The position numbers were made by a program, and so were the translations under genes. Below, piece by piece: positions 37,501-48,662 of a DNA stretch of 64,000 bases (positions within the stretch are counted from its first letter, which is position 1; the number at the start of each line of letters is the position of its first letter). Source of the stretch: Galbula dea. Its lineage: Eukaryota > Chordata > Aves > Piciformes > Galbulidae. Where the stretch lies: contig VWZX01010095.1 in the NCBI GenBank assembly GCA_013399015.1, positions 62,001 to 126,000 on the forward strand. The letters are read 5' to 3'. Under the pieces are notes generated by a model, which was not told where the DNA came from, ran no database searches, and saw only the letters and a program-made list of their open reading frames with translations.

Positions 37501-38290
37501 TTCTGGAGCAGTAAGCTGGAGATAAAGCAGCCTCCACAAAAAAAAAACAGTGAGGACTCTGAATGATCCAGAACTTTCTTAACTGTTTTGTGAATAACCT
37601 GAGACTGTTTCACTTATTCAGTGACTGTCTCATTTATCCAATGAATCTGTTTCCTCACAGGTCTCACTGTGAGCACTGTGTACAGAGTGAATATAGACTG
37701 TTGAGAAGGCTTTATAAAAGGAGTGCTACTGATGGCTCTAAGTGCTGATAGGTAATTACTAATTTGAAAATCAGAGTAACTGTTATTCCAGAAGTGAAAT
37801 ATGGACTCTGGAGCTTTACACTGGGCATCTGTCTTTAGCACCCTTATGGCATTTGTTTGTTCAGTTTATTGAAGCAATCAAATCACCAAGAGATTGGGGT
37901 AAACTCAAGTGAGCTCTGTGTGTAATGCAAAAGAGAGATGAATCATAACAAACACAAAGCATAATTAACTAAAAACTACAGTAAGCATTACTTAATACAG
38001 TCAAATTTTGAAGGCTCTTTATTAAGGAAAGCAAACTTTTTGTGTTGCCTGGAGAAAAGTTTAATTGTGCAGAGGAAATATGCAACATGGTGTAATTAAT
38101 ATTGGCTAATCAACTTCACTTTCTTTTTCACTTGCAGGAAAATATAAACATCAATGAAGCTTCCAGATGCTTGGTGAAACACATAATTGCTAGTGAGAGT
38201 GATCCAGTTCAGCCTGTTGAACCAGATATTGTCAAACCACATTTGAATTCCTCCAAGATTGTCAGTTGTTCAGCTTGCTTTAAATCCTAA
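22323..38290 (+). CDS. RAB38: RAB38 small GTPase (3 coding exons, 212 aa)
   Basis: A Rab-family GTPase of the Rab32/Rab38 group. It directs vesicle traffic of enzymes such as tyrosinase-family proteins to melanosomes and other lysosome-related organelles, with BLOC-3 as the exchange factor in mammals. The exons are 22323-22527, 30248-30528 and 38138-38290, totalling 639 nt (human protein 211 aa). Visible motifs are the P-loop GDLGVGKT at 17-24, switch I Thr42 (RATIGVDF), WDIAGQERF at 65-73 with the Ile-Ala-Gly-Gln typical of Rab32/38, NKCD at 128-131 and ETSAK at 158-162. Cys206 and Cys209 near the C terminus are the probable geranylgeranylation sites. The start is chosen by family alignment and has A at -3. 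The two introns are about 7.7 and 7.6 kb. Confidence 0.97.
22528..30247 (+). other. RAB38: RAB38 intron 1
   Basis: A 7720-bp intron with a GTGAGT donor and a CCTACTTTCTTCACCACAG acceptor. An M-box-like element AATCATGTGCT lies at 24038-24048 and TCATGTGA at 28802-28809. A 99-codon open frame at 24355-24654 matches nothing recognised. No CR1 or other transposon was identified. Confidence 0.8.
24038..24048 (+). promoter_or_regulatory. RAB38: M-box-like (MITF/TFE-type E-box) site in RAB38 intron 1
   Basis: AATCATGTGCT differs at one base from the melanocyte M-box AGTCATGTGCT. It lies about 1.5 kb into the first intron of a pigment-cell trafficking gene. The match could be chance; function is inferred. 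Confidence 0.3.
30248..30528 (+). CDS. RAB38: RAB38 exon 2
   Basis: A 281-nt exon encoding residues 69-162: QERFGNMTRVYYREAMGAF (switch II), FDVTRPATFEAV, LLANKCDQG (guanine-specificity NKxD) and GWFETSAK (ExSAK). It starts by completing Gly69 and ends in phase 0 before a GTAATG donor at 30529. Confidence 0.97.
30559..30630. repeat. Perfect 36-bp tandem duplication
   Basis: Two identical 36-bp units (30559-30594 and 30595-30630) begin TTCTGCAAGTAGAAATAGG and end ATGATTTAC. They start only 31 bp after the end of RAB38 exon 2. The lack of any difference between units suggests a recent duplication or an assembly artefact. Confidence 0.95.
32675..32790 (+). mobile_element. CR1 LINE fragment (internal 3' region)
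   Basis: The stretch AGGCTGCCCAGGGAGGTGCT, followed by GGGTCTCCATCTCTGGAGG, matches the CR1 ORF2 C-terminal region (the WNRLPREVVESPSLE-coding segment), preceded by a diverged AGGAGAAGAAACTTCTTTC. The element lacks its terminal tail. Edges are approximate. Confidence 0.8.
32869..32912 (-). mobile_element. Possible CR1 3'-end scrap, antisense
   Basis: AGAGAATCATGAAGCTGTTG followed by AGTTTGGAAGGTCATGGAG resembles the reverse complement of a CR1 3' end, but it is short and diverged. Confidence 0.4.
36743..36763. repeat. (CA)n microsatellite
   Basis: About ten uninterrupted CA units lie in RAB38 intron 2. Confidence 0.95.
38138..38290 (+). CDS. RAB38: RAB38 exon 3 (terminal coding exon)
   Basis: It encodes residues 163-212 and the TAA stop at 38288-38290: ENININEASRCLVKHI, the family-typical EPDIVKPHL hypervariable tail, and the C terminus CSACFKS. 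Cys206 and Cys209 are candidate prenyl acceptors. The mammalian protein ends in CAKS, so the terminal four residues here (CFKS) carry a Phe instead of Ala. Confidence 0.96.
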   Translation, partial: ENININEASRCLVKHIIASESDPVQPVEPDIVKPHLNSSKIVSCSACFKS

Positions 38291-39870
38291 GAGACTTCTA
38301 GACTATTACAAAAGCTGAGCAACTCTGATCCACAGTTCCTGTTTTATCCCAGGTTCCCAGCCTGCCCAGATTGTCCATAAGCAGATTGCCATTTTTTTCC
38401 CCCAAAATATACTTAAATTTAAATGTATTCTCAGCTGTTTATTAAGAGGAACCATTCCAAATTGTCTTTGGCTGCTGGTCTTATGGTGATGACTGTGTTC
38501 TCCCAGTCAAGTGACACCTCCTCCAGTGATATCAAAACCTAGTTCTTTGCAATGTGGTCTCTGAAAGCTTGTCTTTGTGATGTGACTGCATCAATACCCT
38601 GCCTGCCCATGGGTTCTCCAGCCTGTCTTCTCAACAGCTTGATCAGGCAACCATCACCATGGCACTGTTTTGTCAGCCCTCAGAACTGAAGGCTCGTGTC
38701 TCCTAGGAGGAAGATGAAGATGACACTGCCAATACAGGTGTTCAGGAAGAGACAACAGCAGCACTCACACCAAAATCTCCCTGTTTCAAGTTCAGTCTCC
38801 TGGACCAAATGACAGGACTGAACATGAAACAACCTGTCACATCCTTTCAGTTCTCCAGAAGAGCTCAGCTTCTGAAACTGCCCCCTGATGTAGCTGTGGC
38901 TCCCTCTTGCTGAAGAGTTACTTTCTCACAGTCTTCAAGATTGCCTTCAGATGAAGCAAAGTGGAACAAGTGAAGGGTGAGGGTGACAGAACAGGGACTC
39001 AAGGCTACAGCCTCATAGGTGAAGCAGCTGAGAGTTTTCAGAAAGGTTATCTACTCTAGAAAGCCAGCACTTCCTCTGGAAAGCACTCCTTGAATGTGCC
39101 ACTGCCCCTCCCTCCTTCAGGCCAGGGTGTTTAAAGTGCATGTTCTGTAAGTCCCTTGCATGCATCTCTCCACTCTGCTGATTCTGCTGGGAAGATTCCC
39201 CACCCAGCCTGTAGTGGAACAGCTCAGCTCTTCAGCAGTGCCTCTGTCTTGAGCAGTAGGATGTTAGCTTTCTGAGAACTTTCTTCTTAAAAGCCACACT
39301 TGTATGAATGGTCACAGGAAGCAGAAGGAAACAGCCCTAAGAAACACTGCTGGAACATGTGCAGAATCTACTGAGCTGGACTGTGGAAAGGAAATGGTTG
39401 ATTTTCAGAGTCTCACAAAATATGCAGGTTGGTCAAATCATTCAGACAAGTGTGTCTAGACAAGGAGTCTGACATCTGGCTGCAAGCCTCTGCAAGACAA
39501 ACTTTACCTGTCTCCTTCTGTAGACAAATCACTTGCATTTGCTGTTCCCTTCCTAAACTGTGAGCTCTCAGTGGTAGGAGCTGTCTTCTGAGATGAGATT
39601 CTCTCTGAGATGTGTAACACGAGAGAGGAGACAGAATCTCATGACATGTTGTGTTTACAGATAGCACTGCAATACTTCCCTGAATGCTTGGTTGGAAATG
39701 GAGGAGAGAAACTGTCAACAGAAAGTATAGAGGTGTTAGGGGGGAAAAAAATCACTCTGCAGCTTGCCTTATCCTGAGAGACCTGTGGGGTTCCTGTGCC
39801 TCTAAACTTCATCCTATTATTTGGCAGTGTTAGGTCCACACATGATAATAAAGGTCTTTTCCAACCTAAA
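38291..39870 (+). other. RAB38: RAB38 3' UTR (probable)
   Basis: Unique sequence of about 1.55 kb between the stop codon and the first canonical AATAAA at 39847, which itself lies in a CR1 tail. No other gene is recognised. The true end of the transcript may lie elsewhere. Confidence 0.4.
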
Positions 39871-39880
39871 TGATTCTATT
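39822..39880 (+). mobile_element. CR1 LINE 3'-terminal fragment
   Basis: GGCAGTGTTAGGT, then AAAGGTCTTTTCCAACCTAA and ATGATTCTATT, form the CR1 3' end in sense orientation. The piece is only about 60 bp and has a shortened tail. Confidence 0.8.
39847..39852 (+). terminator. RAB38: Candidate poly(A) signal for RAB38
   Basis: The first AATAAA seen downstream of the RAB38 stop, about 1.56 kb after it, lies inside the CR1 fragment. A second occurs at 41724-41729. Use of either is not shown by sequence alone. Confidence 0.35.
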
Positions 39881-40164
39881 ACTGACTGATCTGCTACTCT
39901 GCAGGCATTGCAGAAGCTAGCCAACAACAGAGATAAAGCTCTTTGTGTGCTCTTCTAACAGCCTTAAACTGGGATATTTTTGTCACCACAGAAGTTTCCA
40001 ATAAGAAAGCAAGGTCTGTGGTCTGAAAACTAGAAATCCACATCCAGAGTTAGTCTGCACACACACACAGATGGAAGGATCTGTACAGATCATGAGCTGC
40101 CTTTTTCTTCTGAGGAGAGTAGTTTTCAGGTTGTCTTCATTGCACTTGTGTCAAACATCCTTTA

Positions 40165-40325
40165 ACTCCTGCTGTGATCTGGGTCAAATACCTTCAGCTT
40201 TCTGCCTCAGTTTCCTCATCTGTGCCATGGGGATTGATGTACACACCTACCTCACAGTGCTGCTTGAAACTTGCTGTTGGCAGCGTGCTTTGAAGATAGA
40301 TGTTATACAAATACCAAGATCTGTT
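40165..40325 (+). mobile_element. MIR-like ancient SINE
   Basis: The conserved MIR core is readable: CTGTGATCTGGGTCAAATAC, then CTGCCTCAGTTTCCTCATCT, GCCATGGGGATTGATG, ACCTACCTCACAGTGCTG and, at the 3' end, GTGCTTTGAAGATAGATGTTATAC. The match spans about 160 bp in sense orientation. MIR elements are old amniote SINEs, mostly decayed in birds. Confidence 0.8.
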
Positions 40326-43300
40326 GCTGCTCAGAATGAACTATGAGTGCCCCCTAGCATAAATACATGGTGCTGTAATGCCTTCATCTTCTAAATCTAG
40401 CCAGGGCTTCTCTCAGCTGCAACACTTCCATTCTTCCACCTCAGCTCACCTAGTGGAGGTTCTCCAGCACTGGCTCCCCAGCTGGGATGATTAGATTAGC
40501 TGCAGATGGGTTGCACATGAGAACTGTGGCTGCACAGATGTCATGCTCCTCCTTTCACACTCTCAGCAGCAAAGCTTCAATTCAACACTAGTGCCAGGTC
40601 ACCTCTCTCACATTTAAAACACCATTTCAAGTCAAGTCCTATGGGTGCCTTATTAAGGAGAACACTTGGCCAATACCTTTAAGCCAATAGTGTGAGGAAA
40701 AGAAACCTGAGATCTTCAGATGGCTTCTAAAGGGCTACATTTGCATGAGCTGAACCTTAGGCTTTTTTTGGTAAACCTGGATGCCTCAGATGAAGCAGAG
40801 GAAGATGTAATTTCTTCCCAAAATGATTACCTGCTCAACTTGCAACAAACATAGCAGTCACTAAGGGGTTCTAGTTGCCTTCAGATCACTTGTCTTTGGT
40901 GGCTTCTAGCCAATATTCATTAAGCATGATGGTAACTTCCCCAAATCTGTGAGCTCTATGGCTAAATATCTGGTATGAGAGTAATTAAAACCCCCACAGA
41001 AAACACTTAAGGGACATAAAGTCTGGGGCTTTTTCCCCTGTATTGTATAAATCTGCTTTAAACTATGAACTTATCATTTAGTCCCCTTCTTTCTGTTGTG
41101 TCAGATTGCACTGCAGTCACAGTTCTTGGGCAGATTTTCCACCTCTGGTAGCTGGTGGACAGAATTTGGCCTCTACAAGGTGTAAGTTCTAAAGTCATAC
41201 ATGATTGCACCATAAGAGTTAGAAGAGTATCATGAAGCATCAGTATGGAGTGAAAGGTAAATCTTGCTCTGTTATTCCAGAAAAATCATAATTTCTTTGA
41301 CCAAGTTGAGCTTTCAGCACAAAGCCATTTGGACTCTGAAAGTCAGGCTTTGTTCTTCTCCTGAGCCAGGTTTGTAGATCATATATTTTCACTGGAGTTT
41401 TCTACTCAGGCATAGTTGTTCCCAGTGGTGCCTTGTGTATGCAGCTTGAATTCTGGTACATCAATATTTGATCATCAGGCTTTTGTTCTTTTTTTTTGGC
41501 TTCTGTTTTAACCTACCTGACCATATAAAAGGGGGAGGGAGGGAGAAGGTGCATGTTTAAATAGCAGGTTTGGTTTACTTCTTAAAACAGCTTGTCCAGT
41601 TGGATGAAGTGAAATTGGTAAACACATGTGGAAATGCAATTTGATGTCAATTGTCAGGAAACAGTCCATGAAAACATATTTTACTGCACCAATATTTATG
41701 CATGTGACTGCAGGTTCTGTTGTAATAAAAGATGATGTTTCTGACAAAAGATGGAACATGGGTGTTTTGTACAGTTAATTTATTAACCAAAGGTAGCATT
41801 TTAAAGTAGCCACAAGATAGCTCAGCTTTCTTCATCTGTAGCCATATTTTCAGAGTTTCATTGAGTGTTTACTTTCTGTCCAACCTTTCTTTCCAATCAT
41901 CCAGGTCTGACACTGATTAAGGAGCTGTGAGACAGAAGCTTTCCACCTTTTCCCCTTTTCTCATCCTATTTGCTGTGCCATTCCAGAGGCAGCTTTTATA
42001 GCTCCAGCTCTTGAAAGAACCTCCGTTCAAGGTCTGGGTTTACAGGCAGAATGTTTGGCTCACCAACAGATGCAGCATCAGTTTGGGGACTCATTGTTAG
42101 GCACAGACTCAGTTCTTGGCTGGATAATGAACGGCTTACAGTTGCAAATGAGGCAGCTGCATGCTAGGATGTAGTAACTGCACCTGTCTTCAGCTGTCAG
42201 GGCTAGCTGATACCTGCAGCAACGTTACCCACTTGACCTTCCATGGTTCCCTAGAAACCTTAGAATGCCTTAGCAATTTGAGTTTTCTTTAAAGAGCAAC
42301 CAACCAAACAAAAACCCAGAGGTGTAGGAGGTGTTTGCCTGTAGTGTGAGCCTGGTATTTACTGCACAGCTTTTACCTTTTCTGCAGCAAGAACAAAGAA
42401 GTTAACATTCTAGCTTCATTGCCTTTTTTCCTCATGCCATTCTCACACCTGGTGGCTGGAGGTGCTGCAGGAGCCACAAGCAAATCCCCAGCGTTCAGAG
42501 GCTCTGTTCCAGCTACACTGACCAATCAGCTCGTCATGAGGAAATATCTTGGACTGCACAGTTTGGGAATGCTCATTTCCTGAAAATCATCTCCTTTACA
42601 GTTGCACTACATCAGCTGCCCAATTAAGATTGGAATCTCTGCCTTTTATGTTCCAAATGCAGTAATAATAGTTTACAAAGATAAGTAAGTTATTAAACTG
42701 AGCAAAGCCACAGGATGCAACTCCCTAGAGTGGAAGCTAAGCAAATTAACATCTCCTGGTAGACTTCTCTTCATGTCAATAGCTGGAGAAAGTTGTTCTA
42801 GTTTGATATTTGCTTAATTTCTTCAGGAAATGAACTTTCAGTTGAGCCAGAGTAGCTCAGTTCCACAGCAACTGGTAATATTTGCACCTGGCATCTATGG
42901 AGTTCAAGTGGTTTTAAAAGAGAAGCAACATTTGCTTTCAGAAATAGCATCTTGATTAAAGTTTTAAGAGCAAGAGATGCCTAAATATTTTCTCAGGTAC
43001 ATTAAGGGTAATTTTGGGTATCTAGCTCCCATGCTAATCTACCCATCTGCCTTCTGGTTTTGTGAAATCATGCTTCTGATGTTCACAAACTATGGAAGGA
43101 AAAGGCCCCAGGAAGAATCCAGAATTACAGATCTCAGAGGCAGCTTCAGCTCCAGTGCAGTAGATATGGGATTTGTCAATCTCACCATGCTACAGAAAGA
43201 GCCCAGCACAGTTTCTTTCCTATTTCTTGGTGACTGTTATACAAAAGCAACACCCTTAATGTGGTGAAGATCAAAGAAAACCAATCCTTTTAGATGAAGT

Positions 43301-46300
43301 CCCAAGTGTACCTTTCTTTTCTTGGTAAGGAAGGCAGAAATACCAAGGGGAAAGATTCAGCAGCTGAGGCACTGGAGTGTACCTGTCATTCAGCACATGG
43401 ACCTGTTCCTCAGGAGATCTCCAGTGAGGTATTTAAATCTCCACCTCCTTGGGGGCCACAGTTCAACTCAGCAGCTGAATCCCTCTCTCTCATGGTTTTT
43501 TGTGTCTGTTTTTGCTGTGCCATGTAAGGCACCAGTGAATGACTGGCCTCACAGAAGTCTTTACTAACACCAGAGGTGGTCTGGCAGCACAGAAATCATT
43601 GCAGTCATTAGGCTGGCTAAAATTGCAGTCATTAATAAGAAATCTTCTCATTTGCTTGTAACAAAGACAACAAAAATCAGCTTTTCTCAGATCTGTTCCC
43701 TAGTGCAGCAAGAATCCCAGGGCAGCAAGACTGTGTGAGAGCCAGGGAAGACTTTGTGAGGGCTCAGAGACCAGACAAATTAGTGGAAGTGGAATCTCCT
43801 GAAGAACCACATGCAGCTTGAGATGTTCTTGTGCTAAGAATAGCTATCAGCTGAGACAATATCAGGGACCTGCACTCTCCTTACTGTCCCTTCACTGCTT
43901 TTGATGCTTAGTGGAATTAGGGCACTGGCTTCTTGGGGTAAGTGGCCTGAAGTGAGCTGAAAACTTTTTGTCACAGTCAGTATTAGATGATGAAGAGGAA
44001 TTTTTCCTTTCCAACTGAGATTTTAGCCAGCTGTAGCCAATATTCATGCTGCAGCAAATGTTGATTTGGGAAAAGATTTTGCTACCCCTTGTAAATGACT
44101 GTCAGTGTCTTGCCATAACTCATTGAGGAGGTTCTAGCTAGTCAGTCTATAGTAAGAATGTGTTCTGTCAGCCCACAAGCTGGTAGAAGCTTTGCATTTG
44201 CTGTATTCTCTTTTCCCCCCTCTTTGTCTCAATAGTTGTCCCCTTTGTGGTCTGCAGAGTTTTGACAGTTTGTGGTTGACCCCATTTACACTGATCTAAT
44301 TGATGACCACTTGAATTATGATGACAAAGCAGCTGTATTAATCATGTAACACATCTGACTTCTTTTACCACATTAGCCCTCTGGGAAATCCCTTAGCAAA
44401 TTATATCCACATGTTAAGCTCCTTTGAACAATCAATTCAGCTCAAGCTTTAGCCACCAAAATCCACTTCTTTTCTTTGGAAATCAATCTCCTAATTTCTA
44501 GCAACTTAGCCTTTTTTCTTTCCACCAGGTTAAAACCAAAATCATGCCCAAAGAACATTTTTTTTCTTAGTGCAGGCAGATGGAATGAAGATAGTAGCTG
44601 TCAAATGATGTGAATTGTGAGTTTTCCTGGTGTGCTGTATATAACAGTGGCCTGCAAGCCTGAAGAGCTTCATTGTTCTTCCATTTTCCTACCTGCTGAA
44701 AATGAGCTGGGACATTTATTGAGATGAATGAAATGTGCTCAGTCTTCACCTTAGCCTGGAAAAAATCTTTTTGCCTCCTCTCAGTCTGTCCAGTAGAAAT
44801 TAGAAAGGAAAAGGATTTGCTTGTATTTTTTTCATTAATAGTACATCCTGTAAAGAACATGAACAACATTTTACTGCCTTAACTTTGCTAATTTATGTGC
44901 AGCGATGCCACCATTTAGAGCAATAACTGCTTCCTTCTGTAGGTAGGTTGCCTCTCAGATGCATGGGTCAGCACTGCAACCACCTGATTTACTGCCTGAT
45001 TTATCTTAGCCTTCCAAGATAAGTGTGCATGGAAATCCCAGCTGGGAGGCACTTTTTCCCACAGGAACACCACAGATTATCAGCACCACTTAGTTGCATC
45101 GTTGGTTCAGATGTTTTATGCTGTCCTTGCACTACACAAAGAAATGGCAGCTCAGGTGCATGAGTGCCACTCTGAGTAGACATGTGATGTTCCTTCTGCT
45201 TTGTGCACCTGAGAGAAATGTACTCAAGTTAGCCAAATATGATTTCTCCTGCATTTCCACTTCTTAGGTTAGATTCAGCACCTTTCTGCTTCGTGGCTTC
45301 TCTAAAGCTCAGAAGTCTGCATGCCAAGAAGTCCTCAAATTCAACTTATTAAAGGGAGATTTGGAAAGCACTGGGTTATAACTGGTGCAAAGCACCCTTC
45401 TACCATCACACTCCACCAGCCAGTTGTGAAATGAATTAGAGAGAAATGGGAAAAGCATTGATTTCTTAGGGGTGGTTTGAAGAACTTCTTTGCAACAGGG
45501 GTTCAAAGCACACAAGCCTGCTGGTCTTTCAGGCACCCAAGAGCTGCTCTTGCACAAACACAACAGTGTTATTCAGTAGGTGGACAAACAGCCTGCTGTG
45601 GTGGGGTCAGGTCTCTCTTAATTAATTAATCAGCTACACACAATGGAGGTGGTCCTAAAAGGTGCTAATCAGAAGTTACAGGTCTTGTCTCAAAGGACTT
45701 GTGGTATCATTACTGACTGCACTTGGAGCATGAGGGCCACACAAGTGTGACAGCAGTAAGCTTACCATCTGCTTTGTTGTTGGGCTGTGTTTCAGTTATA
45801 AGTGTCTTTAAGATAAACAATTATTCTTGCTTGGTGTATTAAAGGTCTCATAACAGAGATACTCTTACAGAGACATTTGAAAGAAAGGAAATCATTCAGT
45901 ATGTTAGATAAAATATTTTTTGAGCCTTCCTCATGGGGAAAAAAGGTTTCTACAAGTAGTGTCTTTGAAATAATGTTGTATGATTATTCTCACTTTTATT
46001 ATTATATTCATTTTTATTATGATTATTATTATGGGTGGATGGATGAGTGGGTGGATGGGTGGATGTTGTATGCAGTGAATCAGAAGATTAGGAAATGTGT
46101 TGCTGGAAATACCTGTACACCTAGAGAAGGGAACCATCTAACCTACTGTTGTAAAATGTAGTGTTTTTCTCAGTAAGATAAAAGGCACAGTGGCAGAAAA
46201 ACATCTTGACACAAAGCATACCTGAGAAATGCTGACACTGTAGGTGACCAACCACACTACCTTCAAATGCTGCTTTTCACTCCCACTGTGCCTCAGCAGC

Positions 46301-47124
46301 AAGAAACCTTGGGCAAGCTCTTTAGAAGACATTCTCATGACATTCATCACATGGATTACAGTGATGGTAAAATTACCCAGCCTTACTCTTGCTCCTAACC
46401 ATGATCATTTCCATTCAGAATCAACCAAATCCTCCACTCCCTGTCTCAGAGGAAGATGCATGCCTAGTCTTCTTTCACAGTGTGTCTCCCTTTGCCTGAT
46501 CACAGGCAGATGTCACATACTACTGCCCTGCTCCCACTTATAAATATCAAACAAAGATGGCTCAGAAGACTTGCTGGAAAAGGAAGGACTTGCACCCTGT
46601 GTGCTGCCCTCTGCTTGGTCATGTCCCTTTATGCATATTTACTCTTATCAGGACTGCTAACACAAGATTAGATGCTTTGGCCAATGACAGCAGGAGAAGG
46701 TGTGCTGCTGCCTTCCCTTTAGCATCCTTCTGCTTTCTTTAGCTTAGATTAGGAAATTAAAGGAGTCTAGACTGCAAGAAGCCACTCCAACCTACAAAGC
46801 TTTATGCCATTAGTAATGCTGGAATTAAAAGATTAAAACACTTGTTTCAAGTGCTAAACAGTCATGTTCTCCTATTAATTTCACACTCTGCTAAGCATTA
46901 TGCCATAGTTTGCAATGCAAGTGTTCATCCCACACATTCTGTGTAGAAAGGTGCTTTAGGCTTGTGTTTAAATTTGAGTGCTCTCCTAAATCAAGATTCC
47001 AGGCTTTCTGCTGTGACTTTCATTTCCTCTAATGCCAGTTCTCAGTGTCTTTAAACATGTTTACTTTGAAAGCCACACTTAAAACTCAGTGGTTTCATGA
47101 AGATCCAGAGCAGATGCTTTATCT
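40326..47124. other. Gene-free region downstream of RAB38, part 1
   Basis: About 6.8 kb of mostly unique AT-rich DNA. It contains AATAAA at 41724 and a TGGA/TGGG tetranucleotide tract at 46032-46065. Open frames are short and resemble nothing known. Confidence 0.65.
46032..46065. repeat. (TGGA)n-type tetranucleotide tract
   Basis: Imperfect GGTGGATGGATGAGTGGGTG-type repeats follow an ATT-rich stretch at about 45990-46031. Confidence 0.9.
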
Positions 47125-47312
47125 GGAGATGTGGTGGAGTCACCATCCCTGGAGGTGTTCAAAAAGCATGATTTGGTACTTAGGGAGTAAGGTACTAGGT
47201 ACTAGATGTGGTACTTAGGGAGATGGTTTAGTGACATGGGGGTGATAAGTTGATGGTTGGACTTGATGAGCTTGGAGGTCTCTTCCAACCTTAATGATCC
47301 TGTGATTGTGTG
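47125..47312 (+). mobile_element. CR1 LINE 3'-end fragment with internal duplication
   Basis: GTGGTGGAGTCACCATCCCT, GATGGTTGGACTTGATGA and GGAGGTCTCTTCCAACCTTA are followed by a degenerate ATGATCCTGTGATTGTGTG tail. GGTACTTAGGGAG occurs twice (about 47174 and 47210), showing a small internal duplication. Confidence 0.9.
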
Positions 47313-48661
47313 ACCCTCAAACACCTCATGCTTAAATGCTTCATTGAATCAGCTCTACCAGGCCAGGGCTCAGGTGGCTTTTAAAGGTACTCTGTGCTTG
47401 CAGTTCCTGCTGAGGTGTTTCTAGCTATGTTCCTGCACAGGCATTTTTAACATCTAGCTGAGTTTGCCTGTACTGCATAACTGGCCTCTCAGAGCCAGAC
47501 ATTTCTCTCTCCTGCTTTACCATACCATGGGTTTGCCACTCTGTGGGAAAGAGTCATCCTTATCACATTAAAAATGCAAGAAACAATTAAAGAACCTCTC
47601 TCTTAATGAGATGGCACTTCTCCCACCCATTTGAAGCAATGAATGCTGCAAACTCTTTTTCAAGCATGTTAGATTAGTATTCACCACTCTTTCTTGTCAA
47701 GGACAGAAGCTGCTGCTGTCATGTGCTGAGCTCCTGACAGCTGCAGGAGCCTGAGTGTTGGGTGGCTGTCACATCTAATTAATGTCAATCCCACCCAGGG
47801 ATCCTACTGCTAAGCCACAGTCCTTGGGCAGGCAAGCTGAACCGCTGTTCTAGGTGGAGTACATGGAGGGTGTTTGCTGAGCCTACTGGCTCTGCATGAG
47901 CTGCAGCATTCCTTCTTCCAGCCATGGCTGTTCAGCTTTTTTCCTCTGCTGATTTTCTGCAGGTGCCCAAGGCCTGCAAAAGCCAAAGCTGATATTCACA
48001 CAAAGCTGCCCCATGACTGTGGGGTTTATTGGGCTCCCCTTGAGCCACATGAATGGTGCCTTACTCTGGGGCAATAATGTCACCCTTCTCTGCTGTCATT
48101 CTCATCTCTAGAGATTCCCATCAAATATGCTCATAAACCAGAAGCAGCAATCTTGAAGATCTGAACCTCCCACTCTTCTGAAAGGTTACCTAGAAACATC
48201 TGCAGCCCAGGAACTGTAAACTTTCACACATCCAAGAGTACTTGCCACAAACTGCTCCACTGTGCCAATTAAATGTGGCAGGAACTCTGCACATGGGAGC
48301 TCTTTATTGCTTCATTATTGGGTTTATATCATTTTAACTCCTGTTCACTGCAGAAACAAACAGCCAAACAAATATTTAAAAAGCTAAATGGGGAAGTGTT
48401 GCACAAGTTAATCTACTGCTGGAACCTTTAATGTGAGCAGCTCCACATATGGCATATCTGTGCTCAGGGTGCAGTAAAGTATTTTCAAAGGCACAAAGAA
48501 AAGAGGATATTTGCCTTTTTAATAGATGCAGTTAGACACAATGGGAAGTGATCTGTGACTGGCACAGTAGGCTGTGACTTCAGACACAGGCTGACTTCAG
48601 AGCATGGGCTGGTGGTGCACATATTGCAGTGACAGTTTAGGAGAAGCATAAACCTAGAAAG

Positions 48662-48662
48662 N
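48662..48662. other. Ambiguous base (N)
   Basis: The only non-ACGT character in the window; a consensus or heterozygous call rather than a scaffold gap. Confidence 0.99.

Larger units (their letters stand above)
30529..38137 (+). other. RAB38: RAB38 intron 2
   Basis: A 7609-bp intron with a GTAATG donor and a TTTTTCACTTGCAG acceptor. It contains a 36-bp tandem duplication (30559-30630), a CR1 fragment (about 32675-32790), a weak antisense CR1-like piece (about 32869-32912) and a (CA)n tract (36743-36763). No internal gene is recognised. Confidence 0.85.
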
